The translations under genes were made by a program, and so were the position numbers. A stretch of 64,000 nucleotides of DNA from Imbricaverruca yamaguchii (Eukaryota > Arthropoda > Thecostraca > Neoverrucidae), in assembly GCA_034440575.1 (NCBI GenBank), contig JAOTOL010001221.1, positions 328,856-392,855 on the forward strand, in the 5' to 3' direction. Positions within the stretch are counted from its first letter, which is position 1. Each line of letters begins with the position of its first letter. The notes beneath the pieces are model-generated. The model was not told the origin of the DNA. It saw only the letters and a list, made by a program, of their open reading frames with translations, and did not search any database. This document shows positions 55,517 through 64,000 of this stretch, piece by piece.

Positions 55517-57802
55517 AGACTTGACTGTAGGCCAAACTCTGGGAAGAAGTGACCATAACATAGGTAGATTCAAGGCACACGTAGGGGAAATTATCAAGGA
55601 TAATTTGGTAAAGGTTCCGAATTTCAACAGAGCAGACTTTGACTGCATGAGAGCGGCTTTAAGTGCCATCAGATGGGAAGAAGGATTCTCCAATTTAAAT
55701 GCCTGTGAAATGTGGGAAAAGTTCAAATGTTACTTGAAAGAAGTTCAGATTAGACATGTCCCCCAAAAGCAAAGACGCAAAAGAAGGGTAGGAAAGCCAG
55801 CATGGCTTACACCAGTCTTGATAAAAGCAATTAAGGTTAAGAAAACTGCATTTAGAGTCTTTAAAGAAGCCTCAAATGTCGTTAATCTAAAGGCGTATCG
55901 AAAGCTAGAGACACTGTGAAGCAAAAACCAGAGCAGCAAAGCGAGCAAAAGAACTGGATTTAGCTAGAAACTGTAATCGGGACAGTAAAAAGTTCGTTAG
56001 TTTCTACAAGCTGAGTAAAGTCTCTAGCACAATTTGTCCACTGGAAGTAAATTGGACTACATTAGGTGAGGATAGTGAGATGGTTGAGGAGTTGTGCAAG
56101 CAGTTTAAATCACTGTTTACATTGAAAGATATGACCAATCTGCCGACCGTACACCATAGTTCAGTGACATGGGATCTGACAAATGATGTTGATTTCATTG
56201 ATAGTGATGTTGTTTACAATCATATCAGGAAAATAAAGCCAAACAAGGCAGCAGGACCGGATGATATTTATGCTAGGGTGTTGCGGGAAACTGAAAAGGA
56301 ACTGTTATTTACACTTAGTATAATATTTTGTAGGTCAGTTTCACAAAATGAAATTCCAACCGATTGGAAAAGGGCAAATGTAGTTCCTATTTTCAAGAAA
56401 GGAGAAAGAGGGAAAGTTGAAAACTATAGACCAGTAAGTCTCACATCCCTAGTCTGAAAGGTACTCGAATCAATTATCAAGGATAGAATAGTTAGTTATC
56501 TGGAAGGTAGCAGATTCATTCAAGATACTGAACATGGGTTTAGAAAAGGACGATCATGTCTCACAAACCTCTTGGACTTTTTTGAACTTTGCCACATAAC
56601 AATTTGATCATGGAAATCAGGTTGATGTAGCATATCTTGACTTTAGTAAGGCCTTTGACAAGGTACCCCATAAACGGTTAATGATACAGCTTCAGTCCCA
56701 TGGTATTGCAGGTAGCATCTTAAAATGGATAGAGTTGTGGCTTCCAGATAGACAGCAAAGAGTGATGCTAAATGGTACAAAGTCATCATGGCAAAATGTT
56801 CTTAGTGGAGTCCCCCAGGGGTCAGTACTGGGGCCACTACTGTTCATTTTATTTGTAAATAACATTGAAAGTGGCCTAAGCAGTAAAGTTTTGAAATTTG
56901 CGGATGATTTTAAGGTCTTTAGGGCAATAACAGGTCAAGATGAGCATATCTCGCTGCAAAAAAGACTTAGACGAACTTGTGAAGTGGTCCGAAGAATGGC
57001 AAATGAAATTTAATTTTGATGCAAAATCATGCATGTAGGTAAGCAGCATATGAAGGCTCCATACTTGATGGGTGGCCAAGTGCTATCAGTGACTCAACAG
57101 GAGAAGGATTTAGGTGTTATTCTAAACACAAAACTGGGGGCATCAGAACAGACCAAGGAAGCCAGGAAGAAGGCACTGAGAATGCTTGGGGAAATAAATA
57201 TGAATGTATCATACAGAAGTGAGGAAGTGGTCAGGAAGCTTTACTGTGCATACGTCAGGCCACATTTGGAAGACTGCATCCAAGCTTGGTCTCCGAGCTA
57301 TGAAAAAGATTGTTGGCTTTTAGAGAGAGAGTACAAAAGAGGGCTACAAAAGTGGTTAATGGCATGAGCAACCTGGCATATGAGGAAAGATTGAAGAAAT
57401 TGAATATGTTTTCACTTAAATATAGAAGGCTGAGAAGAGATCTCATCGAGGTCTTTAAATTTGTCCATGGTCTGGAGAGGGGATATCTTGGGGAAATGTT
57501 TAAATTGAACAGAAATGATGCAATTAGAGGTCATAAATTCAAAATTAAAGTTAACCACAGCAGAACAAGGTTAAGGCAGACTTGCTTCACCAACAGGGTA
57601 GTAGAACACTGGAACCAGCTGCCAGAAAACATTGTCAGTAGCAGCACATTGAACATCTTTAAAAACAGCATAGACAATCATTATAAGAATAGAGGGCTTG
57701 CTTTTCAGTATTACAGGGAGGGCTGAGTGACAGATTTGGTGGGCAACCGGTTCAGTTTACAGAGTGCATCCAAGAAGGGCCCTTGTGGCTCATAGTTGCA
57801 CT
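55517..57802 (+). mobile_element. CR1-like LINE, copy 2: reverse transcriptase to 3' end
   Basis: The copy starts inside the endonuclease end (LGRSDHNIGRF) and runs through the whole RT and C-terminal region. Visible RT blocks: KPNKAAGPDDIYARVLRE, IPTDWKRANVVPIFKKGE and NYRPVSLTSLV (56,080-56,457), YLDFSKAFDKVPHKRL (56,630-56,680), GVPQGSVLGPLLFILFVNNI and KFADD with the catalytic Asp pair (56,800-56,910). Downstream: YVRPHLEDCIQAWSP, DLIEVFKFVHGLERGYLG and NRVVEHWNQLPENIV, ending in a stop at 57,724-57,726. The block spacing and these phrases are typical of CR1/L2-type elements. Lesions seen: stop at 55,917, stop at 56,455, frame changes near 56,600, 56,960, 57,020 and 57,330. It cannot make an active enzyme. 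Confidence 0.92.
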
Positions 57803-57879
57803 AATCTTTTGTAGCTTTATGTCTTTATGTCTGAATGCTGTTGCATTCAGACATAAAGACATAAAGCTACAAAAAGATT
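57803..57879. repeat. 36-bp palindrome with 4-nt centre
   Basis: AATCTTTTGTAGCTTTATGT-CTTTATGTCTGAATGC, then TGTT, then the exact inverse, with one extra A in the right arm. It lies at the 3' end of the CR1-like element and could be its terminal stem or a later inverted duplication. Confidence 0.92.
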
Positions 57880-58280
57880 CATTGCTAACCTTTTCATTGA
57901 AGTCCAGGGCATTTTGGGTGTCGTGTGAACAAACAGCAAACGTCTGTACAGTGTTTTTGAGTAAAACGTGTGAAATAATGGGAAGGGCCATGGCATAGAT
58001 TACATATGCTTTAGCTGGACACCATGGCTTCCCTCCAATGAGACAAGCTGTTCATACATTCAAATGTCGTTGATATTTTTACTCCGCAGTGGGATACTAC
58101 TGTGGAGTACCGCTGACATTCCATGGTAGGTAATGGTGCATTGTAAGGTATACCCCAATGTTGTAATACTTTGCTAATTCATTGATGAATCATGACAGGC
58201 TTAGTTTATTTATTGAGCATTAATGTCTCAATACATGATAGTTCAGATAGCTACATGAGGAAATAGAAGGGGGATCTGAA
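57880..58280. other. Unassigned spacer
   Basis: TCAATACATGATAGTTCAG-type AT-rich sequence. CAGTGGGATACTACTGTGGAGTACC near 58,088 is a small imperfect inverted repeat. No gene seen. Confidence 0.4.
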
Positions 58281-58282
58281 CG

Positions 58283-58599
58283 TCGCCCTGGTAGCTCAGT
58301 TGGTTAGAGCGCTGGCCTGCACCGGTCTCCCCTGTATTGGCAACACAGGGTTCGAGTCGCTTCGCGCGCTCGCATTTAGCCCCCGGCCGGAGTGCCAGTT
58401 GGCAGCTGGCCCGATAAGGCTGGGGACGAGCTACCGGGCGGCCGTGTCGGTGCATTGGCGGCACGTTAAACTTTCGGTCTAAATTCTGCCGTTGAACTGG
58501 AGCTCATGGATCGGGTGGTGGGGCCAGGGTTCACGCAACAAGCTCTGCTTAGCAATAGAACCCTGGCTCCTCAAGCCACCCCTAGCAACAACTCGGATC

Positions 58600-58639
<40 letters not shown>
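58283..58639 (+). mobile_element. tRNA-headed SINE with poly(A), family F
   Basis: GGTAGCTCAGTTGGTTAGAG (box A) and GGGTTCGAGTC (box B) 58,286-58,358, then a ~245-bp unrelated body (GGTGCATTGGCGGCACGTTA, ...AACTTTCGGTCTAAATTC) and A34 at 58,606-58,639. The acceptor stem does not close, so it is not a functional tRNA. The long pure A tract suggests a rather young insertion, and a poly(A) tail points to a different partner LINE from that of family A. Confidence 0.85.
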
Positions 58640-58640
<1 letters not shown>

Positions 58641-59829
58641 ATGTTTCATTTTCCTAACACCTACATTTTGACATCTTCCGTGTCATGTCCAATGCATAAA
58701 TAACAAAAAGATGGCAATATTCATACACCATGGACCTTTCTCTACTGAAATATGAAGTTCCCATCGCATAGGCCTACGAATTCTTTGCGTACAGAGCTAT
58801 TGAAGTCTGCGGGTGCCATTTTAGGCTTCCAAGAGTGGTTAGCTTAGGAAAGCCATAAGGAAGTGACCTTGTGGACCAAATTCCAAACCAAACTAAGGAA
58901 GTGACCAAATTCCATTGATATGTTTGATTAGCCACTAATAACTTGCACGGCAGCAGCTACAGGAAGCAATCCTGCACCACATTTTCATGTTCAGGATAAG
59001 ACACACCACTATGAAATAATAATAGCTTTAGAGTTCCTCTGCAATCCTTTTAAGGATTTGTTTCCAAAGGAACTGTTTGAATATGGATAGCTTGTTCATT
59101 TTTGTTTTCAACAAACAGTACAGTTACTGGTTCGGCCATATAGAAACAGCAGTAGAGCTATTTGTTGCATGTCTTAGGTGTTTGGAACCCATCCCCCTCT
59201 TCCCCTACATGGGGATGTATGTGAAATGTATGCATACATTGATGATATTTTGGCAGAAGTTAAGACTCTAATCATCATTGTGGTGGAGCAGATTGAGTAT
59301 GCTGCCTGATGCAAATGCTGCCATGTTTTGCTGATGTCAATGGAGATATTGCGAGAAGGGACTGCAATAAAACGGCTAATTAAATATATGCATTGGCCAT
59401 AGCCTATGGCTTTTAGATGTGGCACAGGTTTTTAGGTTCATTCTGTTGGTACATGGAATGCCAGGTATGTTGTGGAATTTTCATGTGCTTTATTGTAAGA
59501 TGTAAATTGTGCTGGTGTAGCTGTTAATGCAATGCATTATCGATAGGTGTAGGAAGACATGTCACTCTCCACAGGTGTAGGATCGTGTGATCAATCATAC
59601 TTGGATGTGGATACAAGCTGCAAAGCGTGACAAACTGCTTGACGAAGCGCACCAGCCTCAGCAAAAATATACACCCAAATGCACCAGGTGAAAGATTGTC
59701 ATCAGGGAGATGAAATACATGCACCTAATGGAATATAACTTGAGGTAAGAAAATCAAGAGGCTTTAGGCAAGTGCCTTTTCTACATTACCACGGCGATCA
59801 GAGGACCATCTCGGTGCGTAGCATCACTC
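58640..59829. other. Unique AT-rich sequence
   Basis: No repeat or domain recognised; frames are short. The last ~50 bases (59,781-59,829) are the far half of the THAP-type exon described below, read on minus. Confidence 0.4.
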
Positions 59830-59838
59830 AACAGCCTC

Positions 59839-60464
59839 ACGTGTGTCAAGACAGCCCACGGTCAGCCCACGCTCGGCCCACGCTCAGTCCATAATAGCGG
59901 CCCCTTCAAAAACGCTCAAAATATAGCATAGCATGCATCTTGACGTGCTGAACACAATGGTAGTCTCCAAAGTTTGGTGCATGCAATAGTATAGCTTCCG
60001 AAGATAATTATAATCTAAAAGTTGAATTACCAACACAAAATCCCAACCTTCCACCAAACAAACCAAACAGTACAAGAAAACAACTCGCCATAGTGCGCAG
60101 AGTTCAACGCTGCACATTTATAACTGCTTTACACCGTACTTTTTACCTCCCTACTTATGATTCGGTTTTGACGTAATGTTTTACTTCCCATAGGGTTTAG
60201 CATGGAGGCCATTGGGTGGGATATGACCGGCCCCTGCAATTTCTCTGATTTTTGGTATGCCAACAACCCCACCTCGGACACTTGCACTTCCGATAAAATT
60301 TCCCGGGTGCATCAGTATTCTCACCCAATAAATGGGGGTGAGAACATGCACTAAAATGCAGATCTGAGCGATTGCGGTCATGCTTCATCTCAAATTAATC
60401 CCCGTGTCAAGCTGAACTCAAAACTACCCCTGTTGAAATTATGCGTTGCCAACTTTATCAGTTG
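59839..60464 (+). repeat. Left terminal inverted repeat
   Basis: 626 bp. Inner end at CAACTTTATCAGTTG. Contains CATAGGGTTTAGCATGGAGG and ATATGACCGGCCCCTGCAAT, also present in the right arm and in the internal copy. Confidence 0.9.
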
Positions 60465-61900
60465 GCTTTATCGAAAATCAGCGTATCGTGTACGCTACCG
60501 GTGTGGTAGCTCCGCGAGCCATGCTCCGCGTGCCATGCCGGAGCTCCGCGGACCGTGCGGTGGTCTGGCGCTCCTCTTCATCCGTGGCCTTACCAGATAA
60601 TACTACCGGGTTAGATCATCCAATGTTAAACGTTGACACATGTGGCCTGGTTTGATCTATCGTTGGCCATATGCTGCCAACATATATGGAACAGTACTTC
60701 TAGTTGGACATGACATGTCATGTCCAAGTTAGATATATCTAACTCCGCTTTCCCCCATTGTCCAAGTATGTTTAGTTTTTTATATAGTTGGACTAGTCGC
60801 TATGTAATAGTAGCTTTGACATCTATGATGACTTGACATGTTACAGATCGCATCCGTCGATGTCCAGTAATGCACATCTGATTCTGTTTCCAAAGGCTAA
60901 CTAATGTCGTTTCCCACGTTATTTTACCGTACTGAATTTGTTCAATGAAGCCTGACTGATGTAGTTTCACGAGGGTTATCGAATATTCTTTGCCCCATCA
61001 ACATAGCATGTCAAGTTTTAGAGATAGCAGGAGGCATAATCTGGTAGAACCGGGTGAATTGTGGGTCAGTGTCGTCTGGCCGTATCGTGCGAGTTGTGTG
61101 TTGGTGTGGTCGGTGTCGTCTGGCCGTACCATGTAAGCGGCGACGTATGGTTGCCACCGTCTAACCCTTCTGTGTCACCACCAGGAGCTGAACCGGGTCC
61201 AGCTGCTGATGCGGCAGCCGGATACTGCACGCAGCGGTTCTCGTCCGGGGTTGGCATTACCATGATCCGAGTGGTGTCTGACAGTGTGGGCCAGATGACG
61301 TCTGAGCGAAAGGGTGACCATAGTGGTTGCTGGTGCCTGCAATTATGGTGGTGGCTGGTATCTGCCGCAGCGGTGACTATGATACGACTGTGGCGACGAC
61401 TGGTACCCGGTGCGGTAGACAGTGTGGACCGGTGGCGACTGAGTCGACTGTGGTAACTGGAAAGGCAACGGGATAAGCGTAAATATTGTGCGGTGTGCCG
61501 GAGAGGGACTCATTGAAGTTCGGTACACTGAAGTATACGTTGGTAATGGCATATTTAGGGCGTAGTGGTTACGCATGATGTTTTTGCCATAAGCTCATCT
61601 TGACGTGATATAACTACGCATTCGAAGTATTCATCAAGCCGAAGTAACTCGTGTCATTTATTCAAGTGTCATATCCCTTAATTGGATCGGTTCATTGTGT
61701 CATGGGATCGTGTCATGACTTATGAGGAGTCTCAGTGACAAGATATTGTTCGAATGGCGTGTATGAGATATTCATGCGGAACGGAGGCGTGCTGTTGTGT
61801 CCGAAGTCTTCGGATCAGATCACCATATCAATTGCTGACGCGACCACGCAGCGATACACGGTTCAGAGCTTGCATTTGTGATACCATTAAGAGCTTAACA
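60465..61900. other. Non-coding centre of the inverted-repeat element
   Basis: No transposase-like frame is visible. 60,500-60,560 holds GAGCCATGCTCCGCGTGCCA-type short repeats; 60,704-60,744 has two palindromes (separate entry); 61,055-61,140 repeats GTGTCGTCTGGCCGTA twice. Confidence 0.5.
60704..60744. repeat. Two adjoining perfect palindromes
   Basis: TTGGACATGACA with its inverse TGTCATGTCCAA (24 bp, 60,704-60,727), sharing one base with AGTTAGATA/TATCTAACT (18 bp, 60,727-60,744). Confidence 0.92.
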
Positions 61901-61904
61901 TGTG

Positions 61905-62567
61905 TGACAGCCGAATGGTGTGTGATTAGGAACAGATTGAGTGTAGGTACCGGTTAATCTCATGAGGCTGTGATTCGTGCTCCCTGTGTGGTTGGGGGCA
62001 GATTGAGAGTAAATATGGGTCAATCAGACAAGTTCAGGCCGTGATGCGTGCTGCCTGTACGAATGGGGATGTAGACTGGGAGTCGGTACGGGTCAATCGG
62101 AACAGTTAAGGCCGTGATACGTGCTACCTGTGCGATTGGGGGCCATACTGAGAGTCAGTGCTGGTCAATCTGACAACTTAAGGCTGAAATGCGTGCTACC
62201 TATACGAATGGACAAAGGGCAGACTGAGAATCGGTACGGGTTTACCTGACAAGTTAAGTCCGTGATATGTGTTAACTGTGCGATTTGGGGACAGATTGAG
62301 TCAGTACGGGTCAATCTGGCAATTTAAGGCTGTGATGCGTGCCACCTGAATGGAGAGATGGCAGACTGAGAGTCAACACGGATAAATCTGACAAGTTAAG
62401 GTCGTCATGCGTGCTCCCTGTGCGATTTAGGGGCAGATTGAGAGTCAGTGCGCGTCAATCTGACAGGTCAAGGCCGTGATGGGTGAGGTCTGTGCAATTC
62501 AAGGGGGGGGGGAAGATTGACAATCAGCACGGGTCAATCTGATAACTAAGGCCATGGTGCGTGCTGC
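61905..62567. repeat. Degenerate 72-bp tandem repeat, ~9 copies
   Basis: Unit phrases: GTGCTGCCTGT, GGGGGCAGATTGAGAGTCAG, GGGTCAATCTGACAAGTTAA, GGCCGTGATGC. Starts at about 61,977, 62,048, 62,121, 62,193, 62,269, 62,339, 62,411. The array lies wholly inside the inverted-repeat element. Confidence 0.9.
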
Positions 62568-62799
62568 CTTGCACGTAATATATTCCAGATGCGTGTTCAC
62601 ATTTGCCGTCATTAGAACATGTGCGTTGTTGCGAAGAATGTACCTATACATCATACATATCATGTTGTGTGCAACTTTGTTTCGCCGTAAACTCTTCACT
62701 CCGCTGCAAAAAAAACCAAATGCTAGGGGCACGCCACGTCACCCCCATTGCTCGAATAATGCATTGAATGTGAATAATGCATTACGTCAAAAACCGAAT

Positions 62800-63092
62800 C
62801 CATAAGTATGCAACTGATAAAGTTGGCAACGTATAATTTCAGGAAGGGTAGCTTTGAGTTCAATTGGACGCGGGGATCCATCTGAGATGAAGCATGACCG
62901 CATTCGCTCAGAGCTGGATTTTGGTGTATGTTCTCACCCTCATTTATTGGGTGAGAATACTGATGCACCCGGGAAATTTCCTCGGAAATACAAGTGTCGG
63001 AGGTGGGGTTGCTGGCATATCAAAAATCAGGGAAATCACAGGGGCCGGTCATATCCCACTCAATGGCCTCCATGCTAAACCCTATGGCGAAT
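62800..63092 (-). repeat. Extra partial copy of the right inverted arm
   Basis: It parallels 63,115-63,408 in direct orientation (AACTGATAAAGTTGGCAACG, TGGGTGAGAATACTGATGCA, CCATGCTAAACCCTATGG). The period is about 315 bp. Confidence 0.9.
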
Positions 63093-63127
63093 AATGGATC
63101 ACGTGAAAAACCGAATCCATAAGTATG

Positions 63128-63751
63128 CAACTGATAAAGTTGGCAACGTATAATTTCAGGAAGGGTAGTTTTGAGTTCAGCTGGACGCGGGGATTCATTT
63201 AAAATGAAGCATGACCGCATTCGCTCAGAGATGGATTTTGGTGCATGTTCTCACCCCAATTTATTGGGTGAGAATACTGATGCACCCGGGAAATTTTATC
63301 GGAAATGCAAGTGTCGGAGGTGGGGTTGCTGGCATACCAAAAATCAGAGAAATTGCAGGGGCCGGTCATATCCCACCCATTGGCCTCCATGCTAAACCCT
63401 ATGGGAAGTAAAACATTACGTCAAAACCGAATCATAGACAGGGAGCTAAAAAGTACGGTGTAAAGCAGTTATAAATGTGCAGCGTTGAACTCTGCGTACT
63501 ATGGCGAGTTGCTTTCATGTACTGTTTGGTTTGTTTGGTGGAAGGTTGGGATTTTGTGTTGGTAATTCAAATTTTAGATTATAATTAGCTTCGGAAGCTA
63601 TACTATTGCATGCACCAAGCTTTGGAGACTACCCTTGTGTTCAGCACGTCAAGATGCATGCTATGCTATATTTTGAGCGTTTTTGAAGGGGCCGCTATTA
63701 TGGGCTGAGCGTGGGCCGAGCGTGGGCAGACCGTGGGCTGTCTTGACACGT
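63128..63751 (-). repeat. Right terminal inverted repeat
   Basis: 624 bp, inverse of 59,839-60,464, with scattered substitutions (e.g. AGTCCATAATAGC against AGCCCATAATAGC). The low divergence suggests either a recent insertion or conversion between the arms. Confidence 0.9.
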
Positions 63752-63873
63752 AACAGCCTCCTCATCTTGTCTGAACTCGGAAGGCCGATAAATATCGTGT
63801 CTGGCTTACCAAAAGTTGTATTTTTACACCTTGGCACAAAGCAATTATAATAGCGGCGTTTTCTGCGATCCAT
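63752..63873 (-). pseudogene. THAP-type zinc-finger exon, 5' half, cut by the inverted-repeat element
   Basis: From an ATG at 63,873 the minus frame reads MDRRKRRYYNCFVPRCKNTT, then FGKPDTIFIGLPSSDKMRRL and L, where the element enters. The C-x4-C pair, the F..GLP strand corresponding to the usual F.FP, and the basic K.RR helix fit the start of a THAP domain (C2CH DNA-binding finger). Removing the element and one copy of the 9-bp duplication puts 59,781-59,829 in frame for about 16 more residues to a TAG; a GTAATG there could instead be a splice donor. The later Cys and His of the domain are not visible, so they would lie in another exon or be lost. THAP domains occur in host regulators and in P-element-like transposases, so the parent may be either. 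Confidence 0.6.
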
Positions 63874-64000
63874 TGTCACCTGACGGTGGGATGCCAGTTA
63901 AGCTAAAACAGTCACGATCAGTTCAAACTCAGCGGCGTCCTTATCGCAAAATGGAACGCCCGGCAGTCAACCTTCGCTACCGACAACAAACGTGACGTCC
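63874..64000. other. Upstream flank of the THAP-type exon
   Basis: No TATA-like or splice element can be claimed with confidence. CAGGTGACAATGG just before the ATG could be the end of an intron or part of a 5' UTR. Confidence 0.3.

Larger units (their letters stand above)
59839..63751. mobile_element. 3.9-kb DNA element with 626-bp terminal inverted repeats and 9-bp TSD (Mutator- or foldback-like)
   Basis: Left arm 59,839-60,464 begins ACGTGTGTCAAGACAGCCCA; right arm 63,128-63,751 is its inverse, ending TGGGCTGTCTTGACACGT. The arms match nearly base for base. AACAGCCTC flanks both ends (59,830-59,838 and 63,752-63,760), a 9-bp target duplication. Each tip has four GCCCACG-type words (e.g. 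59,853-59,895), possible transposase sites. Long inverted ends with 9-bp duplications are typical of Mutator-like elements; foldback elements are the alternative. The 2.66-kb centre has no recognisable transposase, so it is non-autonomous. It contains a 72-bp array (61,905-62,567) and an extra ~290-bp piece of arm (62,800-63,092). Confidence 0.85.

Noticed and set aside
58283..58360. Functional tRNA gene
   Set aside because: Box A and box B are good but the acceptor stem does not pair, the anticodon arm is poor, and a SINE body and poly(A) follow.

Overview
This looks like eukaryotic, gene-poor, repeat-dominated DNA, most likely from an arthropod. The clues are tRNA-headed SINEs, a CR1-like LINE, an RNase H-bearing LINE, a hAT transposase remnant, a THAP-type exon fragment and a short run of the arthropod-type telomere unit (CCTAA)n. 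I cannot name the species. There are no bacterial operons, no rRNA genes, no CRISPR arrays and no convincing intact host gene. By hand estimate about one third of the window (roughly 21 kb) is more than 30 different minisatellites with units of 9 to 83 bp. Most long open frames are by-products of these arrays, especially where the period is a multiple of three.

Layout. 0.7-15.4 kb: a chain of CpG-rich minisatellites (35, 24, 49, 72, 22, 19, 19, 28 and 36 bp units) broken by copies of an RNase H LINE (3.3-3.6 and 7.0-7.85 kb), SINEs and a dispersed AT-rich repeat. 15.8-18.3 kb: SINEs and a frameshifted 0.95-kb open frame of an uncharacterised, probably transposon-linked family. 18.5-30.9 kb: more minisatellites (32, 25, 35, 74, 83, 75 and 94 bp units) and a ~0.96-kb duplicated segment in which the LINE 3' tail has become a satellite. 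31-44 kb: dispersed repeats, SINEs and arrays of 37, 45, 42, 50, 25 and 37 bp. 44.3-48.1 kb: AT-richer DNA with a 2.6-kb stretch almost free of CpG. 50-52 kb: two more arrays. 52.8-57.9 kb: nested dead transposons (two CR1-like copies, a hAT remnant, RNase H LINE tails) ending in a long palindrome. 58.3-58.6 kb: a SINE with a 34-A tail. 59.8-63.8 kb: a 3.9-kb element with 626-bp inverted ends and a 9-bp target duplication, sitting inside a THAP-type exon.

How the parts relate. The RNase H LINE ends in a small GGGCGC/GCGCCC hairpin, a short A-rich stretch and a variable tetranucleotide run. About a dozen short copies of this end are scattered through the window; one is only 55 bp long, flanked by a 13-bp duplication inside a SINE. 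The commonest SINE has a 3' end of the same design, so it probably uses the LINE's machinery. One tail copy was amplified into a 35-bp satellite. The 49-bp array repeats a CTCF-core-like motif about 34 times. These four points and the inverted-repeat element in the THAP exon are the most interesting observations. All coordinates of degenerate repeats are good to roughly 10-20 bases.
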